This document shows positions 1 to 7,657 of a stretch of DNA of 64,000 bases, in pieces. A program made the position numbers and the translations under genes. Under the pieces are notes generated by a model. That model was not told the DNA's origin, made no database searches, and saw only the letters and a program-made list of their open reading frames with translations. How positions within the stretch are numbered: position 1 is the first letter of the stretch; each line of letters starts with the position of its first letter. The stretch comes from Breoghania sp037026715 (lineage in GTDB: Bacteria; Pseudomonadota; Alphaproteobacteria; Rhizobiales; Stappiaceae), in contig NZ_JBANCG010000003.1 in NCBI RefSeq assembly GCF_037026715.1, positions 372,001 to 436,000 on the forward strand, written 5' to 3'.

Positions 1-340
1 CAATGCCAAGGTCATTGCCGACTGGGTGGAAAAGACCCCGTGGGTCGATTTCCTGGCGGCCGATCCGGCCATCCGCTCAAACACCTCGGTGTGTCTCAAG
101 ATCGTCGATCCGGCGGTGACGGCGCTCGACGAAAAAGACCAGGGCGTGTTCGCGAAGGCGATCGTCGCAAGGCTCGATGCGGAAGGTGTCGCCTATGACA
201 TCGGCTCCTACCGCGATGCGCCGGCGGGGCTTCGCATCTGGTGCGGCGCGACGGTGGAGGCCTCCGATCTGGAAGCGCTGACGCCTTGGCTCGACTGGGC
301 TTTCGCGGAAGCCGTCGCCTCTCTTCAACAGGCGGCCTGA
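1..340 (+). CDS. serC: Phosphoserine aminotransferase, C-terminal part (cut by window start)
   Basis: This is the 3' end of a gene; the open frame runs in from the left edge with its first full codon at base 2. SerC is the PLP enzyme that converts 3-phosphohydroxypyruvate to phosphoserine in serine synthesis. About 112 residues are visible, beginning NAKVIADWVEKTPWVDF and followed by RSNTSVCLKI, which match the C-terminal domain of the long alphaproteobacterial SerC form as I recall it. The PLP lysine lies outside the window. serA, the preceding step of the same pathway, lies downstream on the same strand, which supports the call. The next gene starts 3 bases after this stop, so the two are probably cotranscribed. 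Confidence 0.88.
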   Translation, partial: NAKVIADWVEKTPWVDFLAADPAIRSNTSVCLKIVDPAVTALDEKDQGVFAKAIVARLDAEGVAYDIGSYRDAPAGLRIWCGATVEASDLEALTPWLDWAFAEAVASLQQAA

Positions 341-343
341 TCC

Positions 344-826
344 GTGACGGGCGAACCGATGAGCCGCAAGCTCGCCGGGTTCGTCCGATCGGTCGGGATT
401 CCGGTGCGTTTCGAAGCGCTGCCGGATCCCACCTTCCTGCCCGGTTTCGATATCCGTTTCGGCACGCTCGTCATCGACGAGGCGCGCCTTCTCTATCCCG
501 GCGACATCCTGCACGAGGCCGGCCATATCGCGGTGAGCGATCCGGCCGAGCGGGAGCAGGAACGTCTGGATCCGAGCCCGGGCGACGAGATGGCGACGAT
601 CGCATGGTCCTATGCGGCCGCCTGCCATCTGGGAATTCCGCTGGAGGTCCTCTTCCACCCTGACGGGTACAAGGGGGATGCCGAAGCCTTGATCGAGAAC
701 TTCTCGACCGGCCACTATCTCGGCGTTCCCCTGTTGCAGCTCTACGGCCTCACCGTCGAGCCGCACCGCGCCGCGGAGGAGGGCGCCGATCCCTATCCCC
801 ACATGACGGGCTGGCTGCGTTCATGA
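344..826 (+). CDS. Small conserved hypothetical protein with an HEAGH zinc-peptidase-like motif
   Basis: A 160-residue soluble protein with no signal peptide or membrane segment. The clear feature is HEAGH (about residues 57-61) in the context GDILHEAGHIAVSD, an HExxH zinc-binding pattern of the gluzincin/IrrE-like type. A glutamate-rich stretch follows that could supply a third ligand. The GTG at 344 gives the longest product; an in-frame ATG at 359 (MSRKLAGF) is an alternative, and neither has a strong Shine-Dalgarno. It sits between serC and serA with a 3-base gap from serC, so it is probably cotranscribed with them. I do not recognise the family, and peptidase activity is inferred from the motif only. 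Confidence 0.75.
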   Translation: MTGEPMSRKLAGFVRSVGIPVRFEALPDPTFLPGFDIRFGTLVIDEARLLYPGDILHEAGHIAVSDPAEREQERLDPSPGDEMATIAWSYAAACHLGIPLEVLFHPDGYKGDAEALIENFSTGHYLGVPLLQLYGLTVEPHRAAEEGADPYPHMTGWLRS

Positions 827-847
827 GCCGGCCGAACGAGGTGGATC

Positions 848-1006
848 ATGGCTCCCAAGGTACTGATTTCAATAGAAGTTGCGTCCGAATTCGGGCGTTT
901 TGCGTGCGGCATGCCTCTGTCCGTCGTGTCTGCCGGGCGCGTGGCGTGCTCCTGGTATGATGCCAGCCCGGCACTGCTGAAGGCACCACTCTTCGCAACG
1001 GCTTGA
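848..1006 (+). CDS. Short chimeric reading frame beginning with the original serA start
   Basis: A 52-codon frame starts at an ATG with a good upstream GAGGTGG, in the place where serA would normally start. Its first eight residues, MAPKVLIS, equal the first eight residues of SerA; after that it diverges into unrelated sequence and stops at 1004-1006. The stop overlaps the TTG at 1003 that could start the next frame (TTGA overlap). I read it as the displaced 5' end of serA fused to inserted DNA. It may be only a translated leader; nothing shows that the peptide has a function. Confidence 0.3.
   Translation: MAPKVLISIEVASEFGRFACGMPLSVVSAGRVACSWYDASPALLKAPLFATA
849..870 (+). repeat. Left copy of a 22-bp direct repeat (5' end of serA)
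   Basis: Bases 849-870 are identical to 1528-1549, starting TGGCTCCCAAGG and ending CTGATTTC. Both copies include codons 2-8 of serA. They are 679 bp apart and bracket a hypothetical gene. Identity ends abruptly on both sides (A848 against T1527, A871 against T1550). Confidence 0.9.
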
Positions 1007-1515
1007 CGGCGATGCTGGCCTTCCAAAGGACTTTCCGCTTTGCCGACGTCCAATTGTCGGTGCGTTCGGAGGGCCCCGTTTCCACCGCGCTCTCCGAGCG
1101 GTGCCATCCGAAGCTGCCACAGGGCATGCGGATCGACTGGTGCACCGTTGCCACCGTCACGCTCGATTGCGTCGCCGGGGCCCGGTTCGCGGTTGGCCTG
1201 ACATTGCAGCCGGCGGCGGAGGCAGGCTGGGAGATGGACCAGGAGACGGGCGAAGCCTTTGACGGGACTTCGTTTTGTTCCTCGAACGGAGACGTTGCCT
1301 TCGTCGCGATGCGTGATCCCGACTGGCTGGCGAACAGGTTCGCATTGCGGGTCGTGGACGCCAGCCAAGGCATCGCGCCGTTGACCGTCACCTATGAGGC
1401 GGCGGAAGCCACGTCGCCGATCATCCAGATAGCGATAGCCGAAACCATGCGTCCGTCGAACGAGCAGGAGGCTTTGTCGCCCTGCTTCGCGACGGACGTT
1501 GCTCTTGATTTCTAG
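1003..1515 (+). CDS. Hypothetical protein carried between duplicated serA 5' ends
   Basis: A frame of 170 codons (TTG at 1003) or 167 (ATG at 1012). Neither start has a clear ribosome-binding site; the TTG overlaps the stop of the preceding short frame, so translational coupling is possible. The product is soluble, with no signal peptide, transmembrane segment or motif I recognise; it is mixed hydrophobic and acidic with scattered cysteines, for example DWCTVATVTLDC. It lies wholly inside the segment bounded by the 22-bp repeats, so it arrived, or was fixed, with that insertion. Composition is coding-like but somewhat less GC-rich than serA. No function can be assigned. Confidence 0.5.
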   Translation: MTAMLAFQRTFRFADVQLSVRSEGPVSTALSERCHPKLPQGMRIDWCTVATVTLDCVAGARFAVGLTLQPAAEAGWEMDQETGEAFDGTSFCSSNGDVAFVAMRDPDWLANRFALRVVDASQGIAPLTVTYEAAEATSPIIQIAIAETMRPSNEQEALSPCFATDVALDF

Positions 1516-1521
1516 AGGAGG
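1514..1521 (+). promoter_or_regulatory. Ribosome-binding site that sets the TTG start of serA
   Basis: AGAGGAGG ends 5 bases before the TTG at 1527. This near-perfect Shine-Dalgarno decides the serA start: no in-frame ATG lies nearby, and the ATG version of the start now sits at 848 in the left repeat copy. The site lies just outside the repeat, so it came with the inserted DNA. Confidence 0.7.
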
Positions 1522-1526
1522 TCAAA

Positions 1527-3113
1527 TTGGCTCCCAAGGTACTGATTTCTGACAAGCTTTCGCCCGCCGCCGTGCAGATCTTCAAGGATCGCGGGCTCGA
1601 TGTCGATTTCCTTCCCGATCTCGGCAAGGACAAGGAAAAGCTGGCCGAGGTGATCGGTCAGTATGACGGTCTTGCCATCCGCTCGGCGACCAAGGTCACG
1701 GAAAAGATCATCGCAAAGGCCGACCGGCTGAAGGTGATCGGGCGGGCCGGCATCGGCGTGGATAACGTCGACATTCCGGCCGCCACCGCCAAGGGCATCA
1801 TCGTGATGAACACGCCCTTCGGCAACGCCATCACCACGGCCGAACATGCCATCGCGATGATGTTTTCCGTCGCCCGGCAGATCCCGGCGGCCGATGCCTC
1901 CACGCAGGCTGGAAAGTGGGAAAAGTCGAAGTTCATGGGCGTGGAGATCACGGCCAAGACGCTGGGGCTGATCGGCTGCGGCAATATCGGCTCCATCGTC
2001 GCCGAGCGTGCCATCGGACTTCGGATGAAGGTGGTCGCCTACGACCCGTTCCTCTCGGCTGAGCGGGCGCGCGATCTCGGTGTCGAGAAGGTGGAACTCG
2101 ACGAGCTGCTGCGCCGGGCCGACTTCATCACGTTGCACACGCCGCTCACCGAAAAGACCCGTAACATATTGTCGGAAGAGGCGATTTCGCGCACGAAGAA
2201 GGGTGTCTACATCATCAACTGCGCGCGCGGCGGGTTGGTCGACGAGACGGCACTGAGGGCCGCGCTCGACAGCGGCCACGTGGCCGGGGCGGCGTTCGAC
2301 GTGTTCGTAGAGGAGCCGGCGAAGGAGAACGTGCTGTTCGGCGCGCCGAACCTCGTTTGCACGCCGCATCTGGGGGCGGCAACGGAAGAGGCGCAGGAGA
2401 ATGTCGCGCTGCAGGTGGCGGAGCAGATTTCCGATTACCTGATGAACGGCGGGGTCACCAACGCCTTGAATATGCCGTCTATTTCGTCGGAGGAAGCACC
2501 GAAGCTGACGCCCTTCGTGCGGCTTGCCGAGCAGCTTGGATCGTTTGCCGGCCAACTCACCGAGACGGCGATTTCGGGCATCCGGATTGAGTACGAGGGC
2601 CACGTTGCGCAGATGAACACCAAGGCGCTGACGGCGGCGGTCCTGACCGGCGTTCTGACGCCGCTTTTGCAGTCGGTCAACATGGTCTCCGCACCGTCGC
2701 TCGCGCGCGAGCGCGACATTCAGGTGGAGGAGGTTCACCGTTCGCAACAAGGTGCCTACGAAACCTATATCCGTCTGACAATATTGACGGAACGCCAGAG
2801 CCGTTCGGTTGCCGGCACGATTTTCGCCGACGGCACGCCGCGCATCATCCAGGTGAAGGGCATCGACATGGAAGCCGCGCTCGGGGCCCACATGCTCTAC
2901 ATCACCAACGAGGACAAGCCGGGCTTCATCGGCAAGTTCGGATCGATCCTCGGCGATGCCGGGGTCAACATCGCGACCTTCAGCCTGGGCCGTAACGAGC
3001 CGGGCGGCGATGCCATCGCGCTGATCGAGGTCGATGGAGAGGTGCCGGCGGAGACCGTGGAGAAGCTTGTCGCGCTGCCGCTGGTCAAGCAGGTCAAGCC
3101 GTTGAAGTTCTGA
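1527..3113 (+). CDS. serA: D-3-phosphoglycerate dehydrogenase
   Basis: Oxidises 3-phosphoglycerate to 3-phosphohydroxypyruvate with NAD, the first step of serine synthesis. The 528-residue product is the long SerA type. Residues 1-100 and 290-320 form the substrate-binding part. The Rossmann segment carries GCGNIG at 150-155. The catalytic set is present: Arg234 in NCARGG, a Glu in the VEEPA segment at 261-265, and His281 in CTPHLGA. An intervening domain precedes a C-terminal ACT domain from about 455 (ITNEDKPGFIGK), the usual site of serine feedback. The start is TTG, justified by the strong upstream AGAGGAGG and by alignment with MAPKVLIS. An insertion separates the gene from the older ATG start. 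Confidence 0.97.
   Translation: MAPKVLISDKLSPAAVQIFKDRGLDVDFLPDLGKDKEKLAEVIGQYDGLAIRSATKVTEKIIAKADRLKVIGRAGIGVDNVDIPAATAKGIIVMNTPFGNAITTAEHAIAMMFSVARQIPAADASTQAGKWEKSKFMGVEITAKTLGLIGCGNIGSIVAERAIGLRMKVVAYDPFLSAERARDLGVEKVELDELLRRADFITLHTPLTEKTRNILSEEAISRTKKGVYIINCARGGLVDETALRAALDSGHVAGAAFDVFVEEPAKENVLFGAPNLVCTPHLGAATEEAQENVALQVAEQISDYLMNGGVTNALNMPSISSEEAPKLTPFVRLAEQLGSFAGQLTETAISGIRIEYEGHVAQMNTKALTAAVLTGVLTPLLQSVNMVSAPSLARERDIQVEEVHRSQQGAYETYIRLTILTERQSRSVAGTIFADGTPRIIQVKGIDMEAALGAHMLYITNEDKPGFIGKFGSILGDAGVNIATFSLGRNEPGGDAIALIEVDGEVPAETVEKLVALPLVKQVKPLKF
1528..1549 (+). repeat. Right copy of the 22-bp direct repeat (current serA 5' end)
   Basis: Identical to 849-870. The copy begins one base inside the TTG start of serA and covers codons 2-8. 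Together the two copies look like the junctions of a short insertion that regenerated the gene start. Confidence 0.9.
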
Positions 3114-3172
3114 GGAAACGGGATGCGGGGCGGCGGGGATAACCAGGCCGTCCCGCGTCCTTTCGCATGTTC

Positions 3173-3226
3173 ATTCGTCGATTGTTCGAATTTCGTCGAA
3201 TTCTCTCGAATTCGTCTCGAATTTCA
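3173..3226. repeat. Helically phased TCGAAT repeats
   Basis: TCGAAT occurs at 3186, 3196, 3206 and 3217, about one DNA turn apart, within an AT-richer stretch between the convergent serA and transporter genes. It could be a protein-binding or curved-DNA site, or simple slippage; nothing shows a function. Confidence 0.5.
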
Positions 3227-3244
3227 CCCAAATGCGAAAGTCGT

Positions 3245-4201
3245 TCAAATGCGCCCGCGCGATGTGCCGCGACGCGCCATCAGCCATCTCGGAATTCGTC
3301 CGTCGATCGTGACGAGGGCGGCGGCGATCAGCGCCATGCCGGCCCAGTGGCGCGGCTGAAGTACCTCGCCCAGCACGAGCGCGCCGGCAAGGATGGCGCT
3401 GACCGGCACCAGGAACGTGACCAGCATGACATTGGCCGGACCGGCTTCCGCCATGATGCGGAAGAACAGGATGTAGGCGAGCGCGGTCGACAGCAGGGCG
3501 AGGCCGAGCATCGATGTTATCACCGGGGTGGACGGCCAGTTATCCACGAAGCCGACGCCGCCGGTCGCAAGCAGAATGACGATCAGGATGAGGCTCGATC
3601 CGGTCAGTTGCCCGGCAGCCGTCACCAGCGCTGGCGTGTTGCGGAAGCGGCGGGCGTAAAGTGCGGAGAAGCCGTAGGAAACGGTGGCGCCGAGGCAGGC
3701 GAGTTCGGCCACAACATGATCGCCGACGCCGGCGACGGCTTCGGCCCCGATCATCACCGTGACCCCGCAAAAGCCGAGGATCACGCCGGCGACTTTCAGC
3801 GGCGTGGCGCGGTCGGTCGTGGTGAACAGGTGCAGGATGATGACGGTGGAGATCGGGGTGAAGGCGTTGAGGATCGCCGCAAGGCCGGAGGCGATCTCGG
3901 TCTGGCCCCATGTCAGCAGACCGAACGGCACCACGTTGTTGAGGAGGCCCATCACCACGAAGGGCGCGAAGCCGGCAATCGTTGCGGGAAAGGGGATCCG
4001 CCTGATGCGCAGCACCACATGAAGGGTGAGGGCGGCCAGCGCGACGCGCAGGAAAACGATCTCCATCGGCGCGATCTCGGCGACCGCCACCTTGGTGAAG
4101 AAGAACGATCCGCCCCACAGGATGGAAAGCGCGATCAGCATCGTCCAGTTGGCGAGCGACATCTGCGGAGCGGAGGGTATTTCGGGCGGGCGCGTCATCA
4201 T
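3245..4201 (-). CDS. DMT-superfamily transporter, two EamA domains
   Basis: A 318-residue inner-membrane protein with about ten hydrophobic helices and two EamA repeats (roughly residues 15-145 and 160-295). The N-terminal LSILWGGSFFFTKVAV and the later GLAAILNAFTPI and STALAYILFF segments are typical of drug/metabolite exporters. The family exports amino acids, metabolites or drugs, and substrate cannot be read from the sequence. It is convergent with serA and followed by a second EamA gene on the same strand. The two are separated by repeats, so they are probably independent transcription units. Two adjacent ATG codons open the frame and either could be used. Confidence 0.9.
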   Translation of the reverse strand: MMTRPPEIPSAPQMSLANWTMLIALSILWGGSFFFTKVAVAEIAPMEIVFLRVALAALTLHVVLRIRRIPFPATIAGFAPFVVMGLLNNVVPFGLLTWGQTEIASGLAAILNAFTPISTVIILHLFTTTDRATPLKVAGVILGFCGVTVMIGAEAVAGVGDHVVAELACLGATVSYGFSALYARRFRNTPALVTAAGQLTGSSLILIVILLATGGVGFVDNWPSTPVITSMLGLALLSTALAYILFFRIMAEAGPANVMLVTFLVPVSAILAGALVLGEVLQPRHWAGMALIAAALVTIDGRIPRWLMARRGTSRGRI

Positions 4202-4302
4202 CGTGATCCGGTGTGGCGTGGGAGCCCAGATCTAACGGGTCACACGGCGGGATGACACACGTTTCTTGCGTGAGGGGAGCGGGGCGGGGATTGCGCAAGC
4301 GG

Positions 4303-4400
4303 CCCCTCCTTCGAGACGCCGTCTTGCGACGGCTCCTCAGGATGACGTTGTGTATGTTGATGCTTTAGAGAAACGATCAGCACGGTAACGGCATCCTGAG
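4303..4400. repeat. Family D intergenic palindromic repeat
   Basis: Begins CCTCCTTCGAGACGCC, has a local GC hairpin, continues CTCCTCAGGATGACGTTG, and ends with the partial inverse GGCATCCTGAG. A fuller copy is at 12068-12200 and a fragment at 43733-43772. Confidence 0.7.
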
Positions 4401-4435
4401 TGTCTGGCCCGGAATGCGCGCGGCTTGCTCCTGAC

Positions 4436-4539
4436 TGTCATTCCCGCGCAGGCGGGGAGCCCGCACCCCGTGGGGGCTGCTATTCAATTCAATAAGGAAA
4501 TCTTGTGGTTACTGGATCCCCGCCTTCGCGGGGATGACA
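4436..4539. repeat. Family A intergenic palindromic repeat
   Basis: The ends are near-inverted: TGTCATTCCCGCG...GGCGGGGA and CTGGATCCCCGCC...GGGGATGACA, with a variable middle. Other copies are at 5899-6018, 21904-21931 (core only), 26023-26125, 56511-56646, 58191-58339 and 62609-62727. With family D it fills the 4202-4560 gap, where I see no gene. Confidence 0.8.
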
Positions 4540-4560
4540 ATCGTGCCTGTGGCTGACGCC

Positions 4561-5472
4561 CTAACGGCTGAACCGCTGCGCCAGGAAAATCCCGGAGAGA
4601 ATCAGCGCATAGCCGATGGCGTGGTAGAGGCGGAAGGCCTCGCCCAGGAACACGATCGCCACCAGCGAGGCGACGACAGGGATCAGGTGGAAGAACGGGC
4701 CCGCCCGGTTGGGGCCGATCAGCTCCACCCCGCGGTTGAAGCAGATGTAGGCGAGGATCGTCGCGATCAGCACCACGTAGGCAAGGGTCAGAAGCGTCTG
4801 CCCGTCGGCCTGCATGACGAAGCCGGACGCCATCTCCATCGCGGTTGCCGGCATCAGCATCAGCCCGCCGAGGCCGATGGCGATGACCAGGAACGACATG
4901 GGGTGGATCGGCGGGCGCTTGCGCAGGAGCGTGGCGTAGAGCGCGTAGCAGGCCATGGCCGCGACGAGATAAAGGTCGCCAGGATTGACGGTCAGCTCCG
5001 TCAGTCGCGCGGGATCGCCCTCGGTGATGATGGCCAGCACGCCGATGCTGGAGAGCACGATGCCGCCGATCTGGCCGGGTGTCAGCCGGTCGCGGAAGAG
5101 GATCAGCGACCACAGCGCGATCCAGAACGGCGCGGTCGACTGCATCAGCGCGCCATTGACGGCCTGGGTGTATTGCAACCCGACATAGGCCAGCGAATTG
5201 TAGAGCGTGATGCCGACGAAGGAGAGCAGCAGCACGATCGGCAGGTGCCGGCGGATGACGGACAGATCCTGCCGGACCTTCGGCCAGAAGATCAGCGCCA
5301 GAATGACGAAGGCGCCGATCCAGCGCATCTGGGCAAGCGCCAGCGGCGGGATATGGCCGGCGGCGACCCGGCCGAGGACGATGTTGCCGCCCCACGAGGC
5401 CGCCGTGGTGGGCAACAGGATATAGGGCTGGGAGTAGAGCCAGGTGCCGAGGCGCGCGGCGGACGTCGTCAT
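4561..5472 (-). CDS. DMT-superfamily transporter (second EamA protein)
   Basis: A 303-residue membrane protein with about ten helices and two EamA repeats. The conserved N-terminal region PTTAASWGGNIVLGR and the motifs NGALMQSTAPFWIAL and FFHLIPVVASLVA identify a DMT exporter of the RhaT/EamA type. I chose the start at MTTSAARLG, preceded on the coding strand by GTGAGG; the frame stays open upstream, but the extension is arginine-rich and unlike a transporter N-terminus. It is only distantly similar to the neighbouring EamA gene, so this is not a recent duplication. Substrate unknown. Confidence 0.88.
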   Translation of the reverse strand: MTTSAARLGTWLYSQPYILLPTTAASWGGNIVLGRVAAGHIPPLALAQMRWIGAFVILALIFWPKVRQDLSVIRRHLPIVLLLSFVGITLYNSLAYVGLQYTQAVNGALMQSTAPFWIALWSLILFRDRLTPGQIGGIVLSSIGVLAIITEGDPARLTELTVNPGDLYLVAAMACYALYATLLRKRPPIHPMSFLVIAIGLGGLMLMPATAMEMASGFVMQADGQTLLTLAYVVLIATILAYICFNRGVELIGPNRAGPFFHLIPVVASLVAIVFLGEAFRLYHAIGYALILSGIFLAQRFSR

Positions 5473-6321
5473 GAAATCGGAAACCTCACGTTGCGCCGTA
5501 TTCGGACGTGTTCGGGATGGCTCCCCTTCAAACCGGCACTTCATTGCCGAGTATCGGGTATCGGAATGTGTGTAAAGCCGCCCGAATGCCGTTGCGGTAC
5601 GGTTGGCGGGGCTTTCCCGTGAATGCTCCCCCACCTGCGCGGGGATGACAGGGGCGGAAATACTGCGCTCCGTTTCCGGTGTCTCCTGGACTCTGTTCTC
5701 TCCGCCGTCATTGCCCGGCTCCGTTCGGGCAATCCAAGGCGGGCGGCGGAGGGTGTGGAGAGGGTAATGGATCCCCCGGACTTCGCCGGGGGATGACGGT
5801 GGAGAGTGTCGTGAGGGTGCCGAGGGCGAAGGGCATGGCGGAGAGCTTGGCTGCTCGCGAAAACGCCGCTTTTCCGGGACTGCGTCTCACAGTTTCGGTG
5901 TCATTCCCGCGAAGGCGGGAATCCAGCATTCCAGAGGCCTCTCGATTGAAGTCTGGGCGGTTTACGCATTGCGGCTGGATTCTGTGGTTGCCGGATCCGC
6001 GCCTTCGCGGGGATGACAAGGAAGGGAGCGGGGAGGACAGGGAAGAGGGAGGGGAGGACAGCGGAGGGAAATGCCGCGCTCTGTTTCCGGCGTCATCCCG
6101 CTCAGGAGTGCAAAGACGTGCGAGGTTCCCCTCGCAGGGACTCGTCACGGGCGGACGATATGTCTATAGTCCGCCCGCTTCGTGCGTGCCGGAAACGGCG
6201 CGCCGATTCCGGCCGTGCCCGCGCAACCGCGGTATCGCGCCGGGCCCGCGCATTTTCGAACGCCGGACGCCTTATGAAACGGGTGACCGCCGGCGAACCA
6301 ATCTCAAGGAACAATAAGCCA
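5473..6321. other. Gene-free interval of about 850 bp containing repeats
   Basis: A family B element lies at 5706-5802 (TCATTGCCCGGC...CCGGGGGATGACGG) and a family A element at 5899-6018. A half family A arm (CTGCGCGGGGATGACA) lies near 5630-5650. Frames crossing the region cover these palindromes and have no protein-like composition. The last 150 bases presumably hold the purA promoter; AAGGA at 6306-6310 is the likely purA ribosome-binding site. Confidence 0.75.
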
Positions 6322-7614
6322 ATGGCCAACGTCGTTGTTGTCGGATCGCAGTGGGGAGACGAAGGCAAGGGCAAGATCGTGGACTGGCTGTCCGAGCAGG
6401 CGGATGTCGTCGTCCGCTTCCAGGGCGGCCACAACGCGGGGCATACGCTCGTCATCGACGGCGTGAGCTACAAGCTGTCGCTGCTGCCGTCGGGCTGCGT
6501 GCGCGAGGGCAAGCTCGGCGTGATCGGCAACGGCGTGGTGCTCGACCCGCATGCGCTGGTCGCCGAAATCGGCCGGCTGGCCGATCAGGGCGTCACCATC
6601 ACGCCGGATAATCTGCGCATCGCCGAGAACGTTCCGCTGATCCTGTCGCTGCATCGCGAACTCGACGCCTTGCGCGAATCATCGAACGAAGGCACCCGCA
6701 TCGGCACGACGAAGCGCGGCATCGGCCCGGCCTACGAGGACAAGGTGGGCCGGCGCGCCATCCGGCTGATGGATCTGGCCAACACCGAGACGCTGCGCGA
6801 CAAGATCGCCCGCCTGCTGACTCACCACAACGCGCTGTTGCGCGGCTTCGGCAAGGACGAGATCAAGCCGGAGGCGCTGTACGAGGAGCTCACCAGCGTC
6901 GCCGACAAGGTCCTGCCGTTCATGGACATCGTCTGGCGGCTGCTCGACGAGAAGCGCAAGGAAGGCAAGCGCATCCTGTTCGAGGGCGCGCAGGGCGCGC
7001 TGCTCGACATCGATCACGGCACCTATCCGTTCGTGACCTCGTCGAACACGGTGGCGGGCTCCGCCTCGGCCGGCTCCGGCATCGGGCCGGGCAGCCTCGA
7101 CTATGTGCTCGGCATCACCAAGGCCTATACGACGCGCGTTGGCGAGGGGCCGTTCCCGACCGAGCTCAACGACGAGATCGGCCAGTTCCTGGGCGAGAAG
7201 GGCCGCGAGTTCGGCGTGGTGACGGGGCGCAAGCGGCGCTGCGGCTGGTTCGATGCGGTGCTGGTCAAGCAGACCGTCAGGACCTGCGGCATCAACGGCA
7301 TCGCGCTCACCAAGCTCGACGTGCTGGACGGGCTGAAGGAGATCAAGATCTGCGTCGGCTACAAGCTCGACGGCAAGGAGATCGATTATCTGCCGGCCTC
7401 CCAGGGCGCTCAGGCCCGCGTCGAGCCGATCTACGAAACGCTCGACGGCTGGCAGGAAACGACGGCGGGCGCACGCAGCTGGGCCGATCTACCGGCACAG
7501 GCGGTCAAGTATGTCCGCCATGTCGAGGAGCTGATCGGCGCGCCGGTGGCGTTGCTGTCGACGTCTCCGGAACGGGATGACACAATCCTTGTCCAAAATC
7601 CGTTTCAGGATTAA
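6322..7614 (+). CDS. purA: Adenylosuccinate synthetase
   Basis: Joins IMP and aspartate with GTP to form adenylosuccinate, the first committed step to AMP. The 430-residue length is normal. The N-terminal P-loop GSQWGDEGKGK has the catalytic Asp13, and FQGGHNAGHT supplies the His of the active site. IGTTKRGIGPAYEDK (IMP loop), VTGRKRRCGWFDAV and the C-terminal guanine-binding region are also present. The start ATG gives MANVVVVG; an open frame continues upstream, but it crosses repeats and does not look like PurA. It stands apart from other purine genes, as purA usually does, and is followed closely by an unrelated membrane-anchored protein. Confidence 0.98.
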   Translation: MANVVVVGSQWGDEGKGKIVDWLSEQADVVVRFQGGHNAGHTLVIDGVSYKLSLLPSGCVREGKLGVIGNGVVLDPHALVAEIGRLADQGVTITPDNLRIAENVPLILSLHRELDALRESSNEGTRIGTTKRGIGPAYEDKVGRRAIRLMDLANTETLRDKIARLLTHHNALLRGFGKDEIKPEALYEELTSVADKVLPFMDIVWRLLDEKRKEGKRILFEGAQGALLDIDHGTYPFVTSSNTVAGSASAGSGIGPGSLDYVLGITKAYTTRVGEGPFPTELNDEIGQFLGEKGREFGVVTGRKRRCGWFDAVLVKQTVRTCGINGIALTKLDVLDGLKEIKICVGYKLDGKEIDYLPASQGAQARVEPIYETLDGWQETTAGARSWADLPAQAVKYVRHVEELIGAPVALLSTSPERDDTILVQNPFQD

Positions 7615-7657
7615 CCCTAAACGTCGCAGAATTGTTCAGTCCTTATAAGAGTAGCCA

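Noticed and set aside
849..1549. An insertion sequence at serA
   Set aside because: The direct repeats are 22 bp and match the gene end; there are no terminal inverted repeats and no transposase.
3114..3160. A terminator right after serA
   Set aside because: GGGGCGGCGGGG and nearby C-rich sequence can pair only weakly and no T-run follows.
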